Source: Vicugna pacos
Lineage: Eukaryota > Chordata > Mammalia > Artiodactyla > Camelidae
Length of the DNA: 64,000 bases
Direction: 5' to 3'
Assembly: GCF_048564905.1 (NCBI RefSeq)
Contig: NC_132996.1
Location: 4,774,001-4,838,000, forward strand
The notes beneath the pieces were generated by a model that was given only the letters and a program-made list of their open reading frames with translations, ran no database searches and was not told the DNA's origin. Of the stretch, positions 1-10,689 are shown piece after piece (position 1 is the first letter of the stretch; every line of letters starts with the position of its first letter). Position numbers and translations under genes: made by a program.

Positions 1-1080
1 GGGGGTGGGAGGGTACTGGAGGAGGCAGGGTTTCTCTTTCTGGTTCTGTAGTACTCTGATTTCGTTTCTTCCTTGTTCTGTCACCTAGCTGCAAGGATAT
101 GTGTGAGGAAAATGCAGTGGCACTCTTCCTCAGCCACTTCCTGGAGCGCCCAGTCACCTGGCAAGCTTGCAGCCCCTGCCCTGACCCTGGCCAGGTGACC
201 ACCTCTCCATGGACATCTCAGTGTGGACAGCATGCACCCCAGGCCTCATGTTGCCCCACTGGTGAATGGGCCCCTGTTGTAGACTCTTTGTTTGCCCCTC
301 CCTAGCACCATCCAGCCATACCCCAGAGGGTTGTCTCCTGCTTGCCTGGTACTGGACCAGCCCAGGGAACTTCTCCACCCAGTGGATGGGAACCACACCT
401 CAGCCTCCAATAAGGTCCAAATCCTAGGCTTGGGGAGAAGACCTCCCTTCTCTGTTCTTCACTAGGTGCTCTTTCTCAGCCCGAGGGGACTCTTTAGAGT
501 TCTTTTTACCACTTTTCATTGTTCCTCTATTACAATGAGTAATGCTTTATATTACACTTCCCCTGTGTGGTTTCTGCCTTCTAACTGGAACATGGTTGAT
601 AAAGAATTGGTAGAGGAGTTCCACAAACATGGGGACTGGGGATTCGCTTGGTCATGGTCTTGGGTTGAAGTGCAGTGTGGGGCTTTTTGACCAGGGGGAA
701 CAGAATACCAGTAATCCATGGCCTATGGTATCATTATAATTAATCAGGTTATAACCTATGTTTGAGTTTGATGACGTACCACCGGAAACAAGTGCCTTAG
801 GATCCCAAACGGTCCGAGGACTTGACTTTGGAGATGGCAGTAATGATGACACAGGGGCTGCGATGTAGGATTGATTTTTTCCCTGTGCACTTTAGCATTT
901 ACAAAAAGAAAATGGCATTCTCAGTTTCTTTAACTTTTAGCTTAAGTTATTGTCTAAGCACCGCCCATGACAGCCTTGAAAGGACATCTCTTTTCTTGTA
1001 GCTACAGGGCTACTATACCTGAAAGTAAAATGCAGCAGTTAACCATCTGGGTTGCTGAATTACAACAATAGTTAAGTTCA
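1..1080. other. Unassigned sequence, no gene recognised
   Basis: No repeat family or exon could be named here. A frame of about 36 codons beginning at 755 (MFEFDDVPPETSALG...) reads cleanly to a TAG near 868, but it matches no protein I know and has no visible splice context, so I do not call it. The first 600 bases are moderately GC-rich and could be an old LTR or gene-flanking DNA. Confidence 0.4.
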
Positions 1081-2480
1081 CAGTCTCATCAAGTTTCTCA
1101 TGTGAAATTTAAGACATTGATTAAGAAAGAATGGAATCATAAAACTTAGAAGGGGGACAACTGCTTGGACCCAGATAAAGCTGACACTCATGAGTCCCCA
1201 TGTCATTCTGGGCCTCACTTGCCAAAGGGATGAGCTTCGTCTGCAATGTCTAAGAAGAACAGCCCACGTTTCCTTGAAAAGCCATGATATCCTCACGTGG
1301 GACAGAAACCTTGAAAATGGATTCTCATTCGCTTCGAAACACACCACAACCATGCTCTGTTGCCACTAGATCCTTGGTCATATCTCATCATATTCCAAAG
1401 GGCCAGGACACACTATAAACCAGGAGACAACAGCTGGCAATTCAAAGAATTGCAAGACTTTGCTGTTACCTATGGGTAGAAACTGTGGGGAAGATGTGCA
1501 AGAGTGAATTCTAAGGGTGTTAGACCAAGTGCAGAACTTGACCACAGAGACAAGGTGGAAATTTTCATCCATAAAGGGTAGCACAGATGTACAGTAATCA
1601 AAATGCTTTATCCACAAGGATTTTCAGCAGTGAGCTGATTGATCACAGTGTGCCTAGGAATTACACAGGACTGATAACCTACTAACATGTTTTTTGACTG
1701 ATAACACAGGAAAAAAATTCTAGAGCTGGAGCCAAAACCCTGACTTGAGCCACCATAATGAATAATCATGGCCTGTCAGTGAGTTTCCAGCCTACAGTCA
1801 ATTCACAGACCCAGAGACCTTTGATGGAAGGAGAGGCCAAGCCAACTGGATGAGGACCCTGGCCATTGCTGCAAGTACCTACTATTAAAAGGACTCTGCA
1901 GCCATTTATGAGAGTGGGAGTGAACTGGGGAATAATCTGGTCTTTGAGAGATTGTGAGACTTGAATTGATGCTAATTCCTGGAGACTCAGGATGTTACTA
2001 TGGCCCGATGGTCACAAGTGTGGGCTTAAAGTGGTCAAATAATAGATGAAGACTTAGTTCAAATTTGATTCACCACAGGCTCAGTTTATCCCCAAATTCT
2101 CTCTCTGGCCATACAGTGAGGGTCAGTGTGGATAGGGGGACAGAGACTCTCAGGAGACATAATTTTAAGGAAGTGAGGCAGGCAGGATTGGGCAGGAGAG
2201 CTGCTGATGTGCAGTTGAGGCCTCGGCTGATTCTGCTGAGAGCCTTGGAGCTGGGATGTGTCCCAGATTTCAGAGTGTCCTACACTGAGTTCCAGGAAGG
2301 CTTCTGTCTCCTTGTTTCAGCAGATTTTGGGCTGTATGTAGGATGTTTCCTGGGAGGTGATATAACTTTGGGCAAGTCTGGTCCTGGACACTGAGGGCAA
2401 TTCCAGTGAGAGATTAGCCACAAGCCATCAGTAGCCAATAGTCCCAGAATTCAGGGACTGAATTAGACTTAAAGGAGGGA
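1081..2480 (+). mobile_element. Possible ancient ERVL/MaLR-type internal fossil
   Basis: The wording of this block (for example the stretches around 1165-1220 and 1800-2010) resembles the internal region of mammal-wide ERVL/MaLR elements on the plus strand. It is a broken, very old fossil, probably predating the split of placental orders. The boundaries are approximate, no flanking LTR was identified, and the assignment rests on remembered consensus phrases only. Confidence 0.3.
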
Positions 2481-3186
2481 TCTGGGAGGAGCAGGCCAGT
2501 ATTTCCTACTCCAGCAGCTGCCCAGCCAGGTCCTACTACATTTTCTGCCCGTCTGGATCAGAAACGGCTCTAGAATAAGCCAGTAGGTTCGATGTCCTCA
2601 GGGCCCACAGGTGAGCTTAGCTGGGTACAGGAGGGACTGACAGCTTGCATCTTTCCCAAATAAAACTTACTGAGAACGAATCATTTAATTCATATAAGAG
2701 TCACATAATGTAATTAAATTATAAATTTTACATGCATGGATTCTGTCTTCATTTTGCTCCCGTTTGGAATGAAAGAGGAATGAAAAGACGGAAGATGGAA
2801 GACAGGTGGTTGGTTTATTGAGCACTGGGCTTTCAGGCCCGCTCCTTGGTGACTGTGTCCTTTTGTCGGTAAAAGTCAAGGTGGCTATGAGTTCCAGGCC
2901 CACGGCATGAATTGCCTTCCTCTTGTCACAGTTCACAGTTCAGTGATTAATCAGCCGTGACTACAGAAGAAAATGGAAAGTAACTCCAGGCACACATGAC
3001 ACTCACGTTAAATCAGGTTAGTTCGTCCTGATTAGCATGGGTTCACTCAGAACCAAATAAATTAGCCATCACCTCTGGCTGAAACTGTGCTCATGAGTAG
3101 GGAGGTCTAAGGGATGTTATGACCACATTTGAAAGTATTGTTTAAATCTTTGAAATTAAAAAAAAAATCTCCTGCGCTTGCAATTC
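2481..3186. other. Unassigned sequence
   Basis: Mixed-composition DNA with an A-run near 3158-3167. I see no recognisable repeat, RNA gene or exon. Confidence 0.4.
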
Positions 3187-3375
3187 TATAAAAGTTTCAC
3201 CCTGAGCGCCCCTAGCTGAGGGTTTCCTGAGGTTTGTGTGCACGAGGCCCCTCCCAGACTGTCCCAGTCTCCATCACAATCCAGGGCGACATGAAGCTGA
3301 CTGCTCTGAAGGTCTTTTCTCTCTCCTGGATGCGAACGGCTTCTGCAGGGGCAAGGCCAGTGTATGCAAGTGAGG
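3187..3375 (+). other. Exon-like segment with TATA box and secretory-like leader (speculative)
   Basis: TATAAAAG lies at 3187-3194. About 100 bases downstream an ATG at 3291 opens MKLTALKVFSLSWMRTASAG, a basic-then-hydrophobic start reminiscent of small secreted proteins such as secretoglobins. CAA|GTGAGG, a fair splice donor, follows with its GT at 3370-3371, giving a phase-1 exon end. Against it: the hydrophobic core is broken by WMR, no second exon was found downstream, and the unspliced frame simply runs on to 3461. It could be a decayed first exon, a lineage-specific gene start or pure chance; chance is the most likely. Confidence 0.15.
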
Positions 3376-3643
3376 CATTCATTCTGGGGACAAAATGTAG
3401 TCGGGGGTGGGGGGTGGTCACCAAAAAACCCAAGACAAATATGTTTAAAAATCAAAACTAAGGCAAAATTTGGACAGTGAACAAAATATCTAAATTTTAA
3501 ATAGAGATGGAGTCAATTTATTGATTTCCATTTTTGCCTGAAACATAGAGTTCATCATCGTTCTGCCGAAGAGGAGGATTTTCATTTCAAAGGACGAGAT
3601 GAAATAGACTTCCTGCCTGAAACTGATGGTCTCTGGAGCAGGG
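3376..3643. other. Unassigned sequence
   Basis: Nothing recognisable apart from a short G-run near 3402-3416. Confidence 0.4.
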
Positions 3644-3814
3644 CAGCGGGCCTCCAACTTCAGGGGGCGTTGAAATCAGCTGGAAGGCTTGTTGAGACAC
3701 AGATGACTCAACCCCACACCCAGAATTTCTGAGATGAGCCCCAAGAATTTGCATCTCTACCAAGATCTAATGGGGCTGCTGCTGATGCAGGGACCACGCT
3801 TGGAGAACTACAAG
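3644..3814 (+). mobile_element. MER5-type hAT (Charlie) non-autonomous DNA transposon
   Basis: The segment runs from a CAGCGGGCCTCCAACTT start to a CTTGGAGAACTACAAG end. These are degraded inverted ends of the CAGTGGTTCTCAAACTT / AAGTTTGAGAACCACTG type. The middle has the family phrases 'cacacccagaatttctga' and 'aagaatttgcatct'. It is a short, protein-less relic mobilised in trans by hAT transposase, and mammal-wide in age. Confidence 0.7.
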
Positions 3815-3881
3815 ACAGCTGAGCTGTATCAATAAGAAGCCAATAGGGCCCATGGTAAGTGCTCACTTGAAGAAAAGTATC

Positions 3882-4411
3882 TCTTTTTTTGGATTGGGTT
3901 GTTTGTTTTTGTTAATAAGTTGTAGGAGCTGTTTATATATTCTGGAAATTAAGCCCTTGTCAGTCTCATCTTTTGCAAGTATTTTCTCCCATTCCATAGG
4001 TTGTCTTTTAGTTTTGCTTATGGTTTCCTTTGCTGTACAAATGCTTATAAGTTTAATGAGGCCCCATTTGTTTATTTTTGCTTTTATTTCTATTGCCTGG
4101 GTAGACTGCCCTAGGAGAACATCGCTAAAATTTATGTCAGAGAATGTTTTGCCTATGTTTTCTTCTAAGAGTTTTATAGTGTCTTATGTTTAAGTCTTTA
4201 AGCCATTTTGAGTTTATCTTTGTGTATGGTGTGAGGCAGTGTTCTAACTTCATTGAACTATATTCAGTATCTTGTAGTAATTTATGGTGAAAAAGAATAT
4301 GGAAACAAATATACGTATGCTCATGTATGATGGAAGCATTGTGCTGTACACCAGAAATTGACACATTGTACACTGACTGTGCTTCAATAAAAAATAAAAT
4401 AAAATAAAATT
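3882..4411 (+). mobile_element. LINE-1 3' end with 5' inversion (twin-primed)
   Basis: From about 3882 to 4252 the plus strand is the reverse complement of L1 ORF2 C-terminal coding sequence (GGATTGGGTT, ATTAAGCCCTTGTCAG and TTTGCTGTACAAATGC are landmarks). At about 4255 it switches to the forward L1 3' UTR (GAACTATATTCAGTATC) and continues to CTTCAATAAAAAATAAAATA at 4382. The ORF2 section is inverted relative to the 3' end, and sequence between the two L1 positions is missing. I found no clear target-site duplication. Confidence 0.8.
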
Positions 4412-4808
4412 CAACCACTTTCCCATTCAACAAATGGGAAAAAAAAAAAAAAAACTGTCATAGATTCTCAAGTCAGATCCCCTTTGGAAACTACAAATCA
4501 AGAAGCCCAGGTAGAAATCTGAGTGTAATAAATGAGTTATCAAATTAAAATGTCATTAAATTAAAAAAAAAAGAAGAATACTTTGATGAGCCGAGCGAGT
4601 GAATGGAATGTCATAATGCCAAATCCTTCAGTGTCTTCTGAGGGGATAACTGTAGGTGAACTTCTTACCCTTTGTTTTTTTAAGAAACACTTCATGGTAG
4701 GCTTAACTCTTGACTGCCCAGTACAAGATGACGCATTTTAGACAGATACTGGGGACAGTGCTCTAGAGCAGGGCATAACCACGACAGACGCTGAATTTCA
4801 GTTTGGCT
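4412..4808. other. Unassigned sequence with A-runs
   Basis: Contains a second A-run at about 4440-4456 and another near 4562-4571. No gene or repeat family was recognised. Confidence 0.4.
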
Positions 4809-4827
4809 TCAGAGGCCTCTTTTCGTT
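4809..4827. repeat. Target-site duplication, left copy
   Basis: TCAGAGGCCTCT plus a TTTCGTT extension. It pairs with 5205-5223 (17 of 19 bases identical). Confidence 0.85.
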
Positions 4828-5204
4828 TCTTTTAATTAATTAATTTTTTAAACTGAATCGCAGTCAGTTTACAATGTGTCAATGTCTGGTTTACAGCTCA
4901 AGATTTCAGTCATACGTATACATACATATGTTCATTTTCACATTCTTTTTCATTATACGTTACTACAAGATATTGAATATAGTTCCCTGTGCTATACAGA
5001 AGAAACTTGGTTTTTTTAATCTATTTTATATATAGTAGTTAATATTTGCAAATCTCAAACTGCCAATTTACCCCTCCCCAACCCCTCTTCTCCACTGGTA
5101 ACCATAAGATTGTTCACTCTGTCTGTGTGTCTGTTTCTGTTTTGTAGATAAATTCATTAAAGTCTTCTTTTTTCTTTTTTTTTAGATTCCACATAGGAGC
5201 GACA
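4828..5204 (-). mobile_element. LINE-1 3' UTR, 5'-truncated, with target-site duplication
   Basis: This is the reverse complement of the camelid-type L1 3' UTR: T-rich start, then GCAGTCAGTTTACAATGTGT, TTCCCTGTGCTATACAG and AGATTCCACATAG in the expected order. It is bracketed by TCAGAGGCCTCT at 4809-4820 and 5205-5216. The match extends, with two differences, to 4827 and 5223, so the duplication is about 19 bp. That fixes both ends of a 5'-truncated insertion of about 377 bp. Confidence 0.9.
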
Positions 5205-5223
5205 TCAGAGGCCTCTCCTCGTT
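5205..5223. repeat. Target-site duplication, right copy
   Basis: TCAGAGGCCTCT plus a CCTCGTT extension. It pairs with 4809-4827 and closes the L1 insertion. Confidence 0.85.
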
Positions 5224-6010
5224 AGCATTCCCCTCCACCCATCCCCTACCTTTCCTCACATCCTTTAGTCCCATGCTACCCAGTCCCTTCCCACAGTGGT
5301 ACCACCCAGACCTGGCCCCCTAGGCCACCCTCAGGGATAGGATGGGGGTGGAAGTGGAAAATCAGGGATGCAGGGAACAATTCCCTTCAGGTCAGGGAAA
5401 AGGGCATTCCAAAACCTAACCAGGGGTTAAGTGCTAAATTTCCAGTCTCCATTAAGATGTCAATGCTGCCAATTGCAGACTTTATTGATAGCCATTTCCA
5501 AGCTGCATCAGGCAGGGGACTTAGAAAGGGATTATTTACAGTTGTGTACACCTTAAATAATGTTCCTCTTTTGATTTAGTTGGACCATCCATAATTTTAA
5601 GACATGGTTTAGCACAACCTAAAAACATAAAGGATTGATTCAATTAAGTAGAAAGGACAAAGCATAAATTGGGAAATGTGAGAAAATCTTAGTATTCATT
5701 ACTATTTTAAAATTTCCATTCTCTCTACTTATATGACTATCTGAAAATCAATTAGGCTGTGGGTTTATGTTGACATTTTCTATTACAGTTCTGCAGAGAA
5801 TAGTTATGAGGTACTAATTTGACACAAATCCAAAGGTTCAGCCAAGAGTTGGAACCAGTAAATGAACAGTACTTAGAAATTCAGGGACTACGCTTTTCTC
5901 CAGATCCCCCGTCTGTTCTTTGTTGCACAGCTGGCTTCACTTTTTCTACTTTTGCAGATTAGTTCACAGAAGAAGGGCGATGTACCACCAGTTCCAAGGT
6001 TATCAACTCC
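5224..6010. other. Unassigned sequence
   Basis: Apparently single-copy DNA: C-rich at the left end, AT-rich from 5550. No exon, RNA gene or repeat recognised. Confidence 0.4.
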
Positions 6011-6145
6011 ATTCAAGAAAAAAATGTGATAATGAGTGTGTATATGTCTATGAATGACTGAAAAATTGTGCTGAACACTGGAATTTGACACAACATTGTA
6101 AAAAGATTATAAATCAATAAAAAATGTTAAAAAAAAAGAAAAGAA
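6011..6145 (+). mobile_element. LINE-1 3' terminus, severely 5'-truncated
   Basis: Only the last 130 bases of a camelid-type L1 remain: TGAATGACTGAAAAATTGTG, CACTGGAATTTGACACAAC and AATCAATAAAAAATGTT, then an A-rich tail. The wording is nearly identical to the copy at 40,450-40,780 and differs from the one at 13,672, so the two belong to different L1 sublineages. Confidence 0.85.
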
Positions 6146-6985
6146 GTAGGAAACAAACAAACAAAAGAATACAAACTGCTTCTTTACTGGTTTAACAGTC
6201 TAGTATTTTCTTTCTAAAAAAAAAGAAAAAGAAAATGGTTCAGACTGAGATGGTAGTAGCTTCATTCCCATTCCTCGCTCTGGAGGAGGGGCGTCCTCTG
6301 ACCCAGCTCGCTGGAGGTGTTCAGCCTAAGTCCAACCAATATCAGTTAGGCAAGGAGTTGTGTTGTCCTCACTAAGCTGCTTGGAGTTCTGCTTGGTCTG
6401 GATGACAGTTTATAGGCAGAGGGGAGAATTCTTGGTCCTTGTTCTGGGACTACACCCCAAAAATATCCACCACACCGGATGAGCACTTTGCAAGAATGAT
6501 TATTTGTGAGAATCAAGCATCAGATAGGATTTTCAACTGAATGACCTTCCAGGTATCCTCTGATGCCAACACTCCAAGAACACGATTGATAAAGAAATAT
6601 GAAGGGAATGCAAGAGGATCATTTGGGCTGTGCCTACGTTAGGGATATTTTGAAGATTAATTAGATGTTTTAGTAAGAGCTTTCAAGATGAAAGGGGCTG
6701 GAAACAGCAGTTAAGTCCTCACTACCAATTCCTGAGAAAGTAGATTGAGAGATGAGTTAGTTTCAGGGCCGTAATGACATTCACTGAAGAATTGCCTTCA
6801 TTGTGTTTTACAGGATATCTTTCACCTCCAAAAAGACTTCTATAAGGCTAAGAAACTGGAGTTCTGAAAGGAAAGGAAACTAGGGTTTTAGGATTACCAG
6901 AAAACCCTAAGATTGGTTCACAATATGCCATCAGTCCTTCAAAACTGGGGTGGTGGGGCTGGAACAACCCCTGTAGATGACCTAG
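6146..6985. other. Unassigned sequence
   Basis: Starts with A-rich simple sequence (6140-6235). The rest is mixed composition without recognised features. Confidence 0.4.
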
Positions 6986-7080
6986 TCTCCCTTCTTCCTG
7001 TTACAGATGAGACACTCAAAGCCTGGAGCTAGGTAACAGCACAACTGGTGCCATCATTTACGCCTCCTAATCCCCGTTTC
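6986..7080 (-). mobile_element. MIR-like SINE fragment (weak)
   Basis: TGTTACAGATGAGACACTCAA followed by AGCCTGGAGCTAGGTAACAG resembles the reverse of the MIR core. Short and divergent. Confidence 0.4.
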
Positions 7081-7340
7081 AGTCACGGAAAGCACAGAAA
7101 ATTTCTCTACATGGTGTGATTTGTAATTTGGGACAGTCTGAAAAGTTCTTTCTCAGCAATTTGAAAATAGTTTCTACACTAGCCTGTTACTCGTGCTTGG
7201 AGCTGCACCAGTTCTAACTCTTAACTTCCCATCAAGCACCACTTTCTACTACTGGTCCTCTTTTGAAAATGAAAATGTTGCAAGGACAGGTAGCAGATGG
7301 ACTTAGCAGCCCATTGCTACCTTCACTGGAATAATAAAGG

Positions 7341-7586
7341 AAATGGACTCAGGAGTCACGTAAATAGGAGATTGAATCTCAGCACTACCACCCACCAGCT
7401 GTGGGCCTTCTTACAAATCATTTCCATCTGGCAGTGTCAATTTATCATCTGAAAAAGGGAAAATAGATTATTGATCTCATAGGGTAGATAGGATGAAGTG
7501 AAATAGTGCAGGTAAAGCCTGACCTGGCTCATAAGCTTTGAGTTAATAACATGTCAATGGTAAACACTAAATAAATAGTAGGTGCT
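7341..7586 (+). mobile_element. MIR SINE, near full length
   Basis: The order of landmarks is that of MIR on the plus strand: an old tRNA-like start, CCACCAGCTGTGGGCC, the core TTTATCATCTGAAAAAGGG, TCTCATAGGGTAGATAGGAT, and a 3' end ACTAAATAAATAGTAGGTGC. The microsatellite at 7587 begins directly at its 3' end. Confidence 0.75.
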
Positions 7587-7802
7587 ATCACCACCACCAC
7601 CACCATCACCACCACCGCCACCATCATCACCACCACCACCACCATCATTATCACCACCACCACCATCATCACCACCACCACCACCACCACCATCATTATC
7701 ACCACCACCATCATCACCACCACCACCACCATCACCATCATTATCACCACCACCATCATCATCACCACCACCACCATCATCATCACCACCACCATCATCA
7801 TT
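7587..7802. repeat. Trinucleotide microsatellite (CAC/CAT)n with higher-order structure
   Basis: About 216 bases of CAC and CAT triplets on the plus strand, with one CCGCCACC interruption near 7615. CATTAT occurs at 7646, 7694 and 7739, so part of the array repeats as a 45-48-base block made of a CAC run, CATCATTATCAC and CATCATCAC. All six frames stay open, giving proline-, histidine-, valine/methionine- or glycine/aspartate-rich shadows, none of which is a real protein. Confidence 0.95.
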
Positions 7803-8070
7803 CCTGTGCATGAGTTTAATTGGAACAGTTTCTCCCCAGTGGAGAATGGGCCTGCAGTAACAGAAGAGAGAAATAAGGACAGTGGTTTGCAGAAAAGGGA
7901 GATTTGAAACACCAAAGAAAAACTTCATTGTTTGGCAGGTCACTAGTCTGGCTTATGTTAACCAAACTAACACTCATAGATTCATGGGTTAAAAGTTTTA
8001 TAAAATCACTTGAACTTCAGAAAGCCTCAATGATAATTGTGTTTCTATCAAAGTTGCCATCAATCACTTA
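7803..8070. other. Unassigned sequence
   Basis: No feature recognised. Confidence 0.4.
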
Positions 8071-8172
8071 AAAACATTTTTTTGATTGAAGTGTAGTTGA
8101 TTTATAATGTTAGTTTCAGGTGTACAGCAAAGTGATTCCATTGTACATATACATACATATATGTCACTTTTT
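8071..8172 (-). mobile_element. LINE-1 3' terminus, very short
   Basis: TTTTTTTGATTGAAGTGTAG, GATTTATAATGTTAGTTTC and AGGTGTACAGCAAAGTGATT are the reverse complement of the last 100 bases of an artiodactyl L1 3' UTR. A weak duplication, AATCACTT at 8062-8069 and 8173-8180, flanks it. Confidence 0.75.
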
Positions 8173-9805
8173 AATCACTTGATTCTTAAGAAATCTTTCA
8201 AAAGGAAAATAAAACATAGTCTATGTTTTTCTATAACCCGTGGGAGCAAAAGCAGTTATATATTCTTTTCATTGTGTTTTCACAAGCAAATAAAGTGTTT
8301 TGAGAGCTTGTTTCTTAATTTGAGCACAGAAAGTTTAGAGGATCTCTTGGTTTCATTTTTGGTTAAGAACCTAAGAACTTGTGAAGTGGTCCTCAGCCAA
8401 CAGCATCTGACTTCAGGAGCTACAGATACCTTGACAGGTCTGCCCAAGTCCAGTTTCTCACCTTGCCATGGAAACCAACTGACCAGATCTGATATGTTGG
8501 GGAACCAGGCAAAGAGAAGTTGAAGCTACTGCATTTTATTTATTTGCTATTTGTTGATTCATACATCCAACAAACTTTTATAAGTCACACAAATCAGTTT
8601 TGGACTTTATTCTGGGACACACACCCCCACACACGCTGAAGCACTGGGTGTCTGGAATCATAAACACGTCGTGAATCAAAATTGCTGCATCTTTCTTTAC
8701 TTAATTTTCTTTAAAAAAAAAAACCCAACTGTTTCTGTATTTTCCAGAGAAACATTTATGCACACAGTACATTCAAAAATGAAAGAACTTGTTTTTATTT
8801 CTAGCTCTACATTGGCCCTTAATGCCCTTTGTGGTTCCAAATCGAGTGAACTCTTCTATCTGTAAACATCCATGGGCCTCCTTCTGACCCTTTAGCAGAG
8901 TTTATAACTAGGTCAGGACTGAATGGCCGCACCTTGGGCTCTTCCCTTCAGGCGCTGGTCCTCCGGATCTTACTGCTCTTTTGGTGAGGAAAGAAAAGGC
9001 AAAGGAATGGAGAAAGAAAGTTTATTTATGTTTTCTGTGAGACCTAGAAAAAGCTACCTTAAGAAATGATCTCCATGCCGTCTCCTAGATTCTACCCTGG
9101 TCCTATTAGGACTTGCAGATTCCCATCCTAGGCAGCAGGAGTCCAAGGCACATCTTACCACCAGAGTCAAATGTGAACAAAAAATAGATGAGAAGGTAAG
9201 CAATCCACAAGAGTCAAGAAAGCATTGCCCTCAGTTGGAATGGTAAAATCCTTACTCTTCTTACTAGAAGATCTATCTCAAAGCATGGTGTCCAGTGTTT
9301 TCCCTGAATGCCTATTCAATTCTTGACTTATATAAAGGTCTTTTCCCTAGGTGGTAGAGCTAAGGAGGTTGACAGGGTATAAAGAGAAAGCCTAGAATTT
9401 CCCTTGGCATGTTAGATTGCATGACTGGGCCACTGAAGAGGGTGAGGTGAGGATAAGAGAACAAGATTGACAGTGGGTTACGATCAGATGATAAAGGGCT
9501 GTCTACAAAGGTGTACACCTTGCTAAGGAGGTTGGATGCTAGCTTGTGCACAAAGAGAGGTTGTCAACAGTGTCTACGAAAGGGGGTGATGTGTTTGAGA
9601 TGGATAATCTTGGCAAGAGAAATTTACTTTTAAAAATCACATCCGTGAAAATGGCAGGATTACTCTGGTCTATAGAAGCCAAAATGCCCCAATTGGCAGC
9701 CACCCCGAGATTAAAGAGCTGAGTGGTCGGACCCTCCAGTAGAGGAGACTTTCTCCATCTATCATGCCATCCAGGAGCCTGAACCTCTGCATCAGGAGCC
9801 TCAGT
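8173..9805. other. Unassigned sequence
   Basis: About 1.6 kb with no recognised repeat or exon. Minor simple sequence: CACACACCCCCACACACG near 8618 and an A-run at 8713-8724. Confidence 0.4.
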
Positions 9806-10005
9806 GGCAAAGTGGAAATTGTACTAGACTAGGAAGAGAATCTGAGCTTAAATCCTACCTCTATCATTTACTCCCTGTGTGATTAGGGTGAAGTCACTTA
9901 AAATTCCTGGGTCTCAGGTTTCTTATCTGCAAAGTGAAGATAAAACCTGCCTCATGGTGCTTAGCTGAGAAAAGAGATAATGGAGTGAACATACCTGAAA
10001 AACGA
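9806..10005 (+). mobile_element. MIR SINE
   Basis: Landmarks in order: AAATCCTACCTCTATCATTT, ACTCCCTGTGTGATTAGGGT, AAGTCACTTAAAATTCC, then TCTTATCTGCAAAGTGAAGA and CTGCCTCATGGTGCTTAGC. These match MIR from its tRNA-like part through the conserved core on the plus strand. Confidence 0.8.
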
Positions 10006-10689
10006 CATGTAGATGAAGGCACGTCTGTCAGCTCTGACTCTGGCTCATTTCTCCACCAGCTAAATCACATAGCCTCACGCTCAGTATTCCAGGGGTTCTC
10101 TGGACAAGGGAAAGTGTAATGAGAGCTGCAGGCTGATTCCTTTCTGTGCAAGGTTTCCAGAAGTTTCCCAAAGCAGTTCTCTGCCAAAGAAGTCAGCAGC
10201 TCACGAATTACCACAAACTCTCTTGACTCCTATACAGTGAACACTTTTTCAGTCTTTCTTCCCATTCCAACCAACTCTCAACCCTCTAGTAATGATTGTT
10301 CTAACCACATGACTCAAATAGCATTTACCAGAGGGGCTGAACAGGTGTGACCATTCCCTGGAATATGCCAGACTTGAACCAAGGAGCAGGAATCCCTTCA
10401 TTCTGGGTGGCACTGGCTGATGCTAGGAGTATTGGAAAGATCATTATCTCCAGCGCATGACAAGCAGCCAACATGCAGGAGGAAGCAGACGCAGCTTACA
10501 GACAAAGCTCCCTCAGTGGTACTGGTACCGCTCTTGACTAAAGCCAGCTTCTCCCTGCTTTTCCCGTCATCTGACTCACAAACCTCTAACCAGTTTTAGC
10601 CTCACCCTGATCAGCATTAAGTTTTTATTATTTGTCAATTAAAATACCCTTTACTCTACATCCGAAGTTGCAATCGGAGGTCTTGCTCT
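10006..10689. other. Unassigned sequence
   Basis: Nothing recognised in about 680 bases. Confidence 0.4.

Noticed and set aside
755-868. Processed pseudogene reading MFEFDDVPPETSALG...
   Set aside because: Short, with no recognised parent gene and no A-tail or target-site duplication seen.
7529-7943. Long open frames rich in valine/methionine, aspartate/glycine or proline
   Set aside because: They are translations of the CAC/CAT microsatellite in different frames and strands; a triplet array without stop codons stays open by composition alone.
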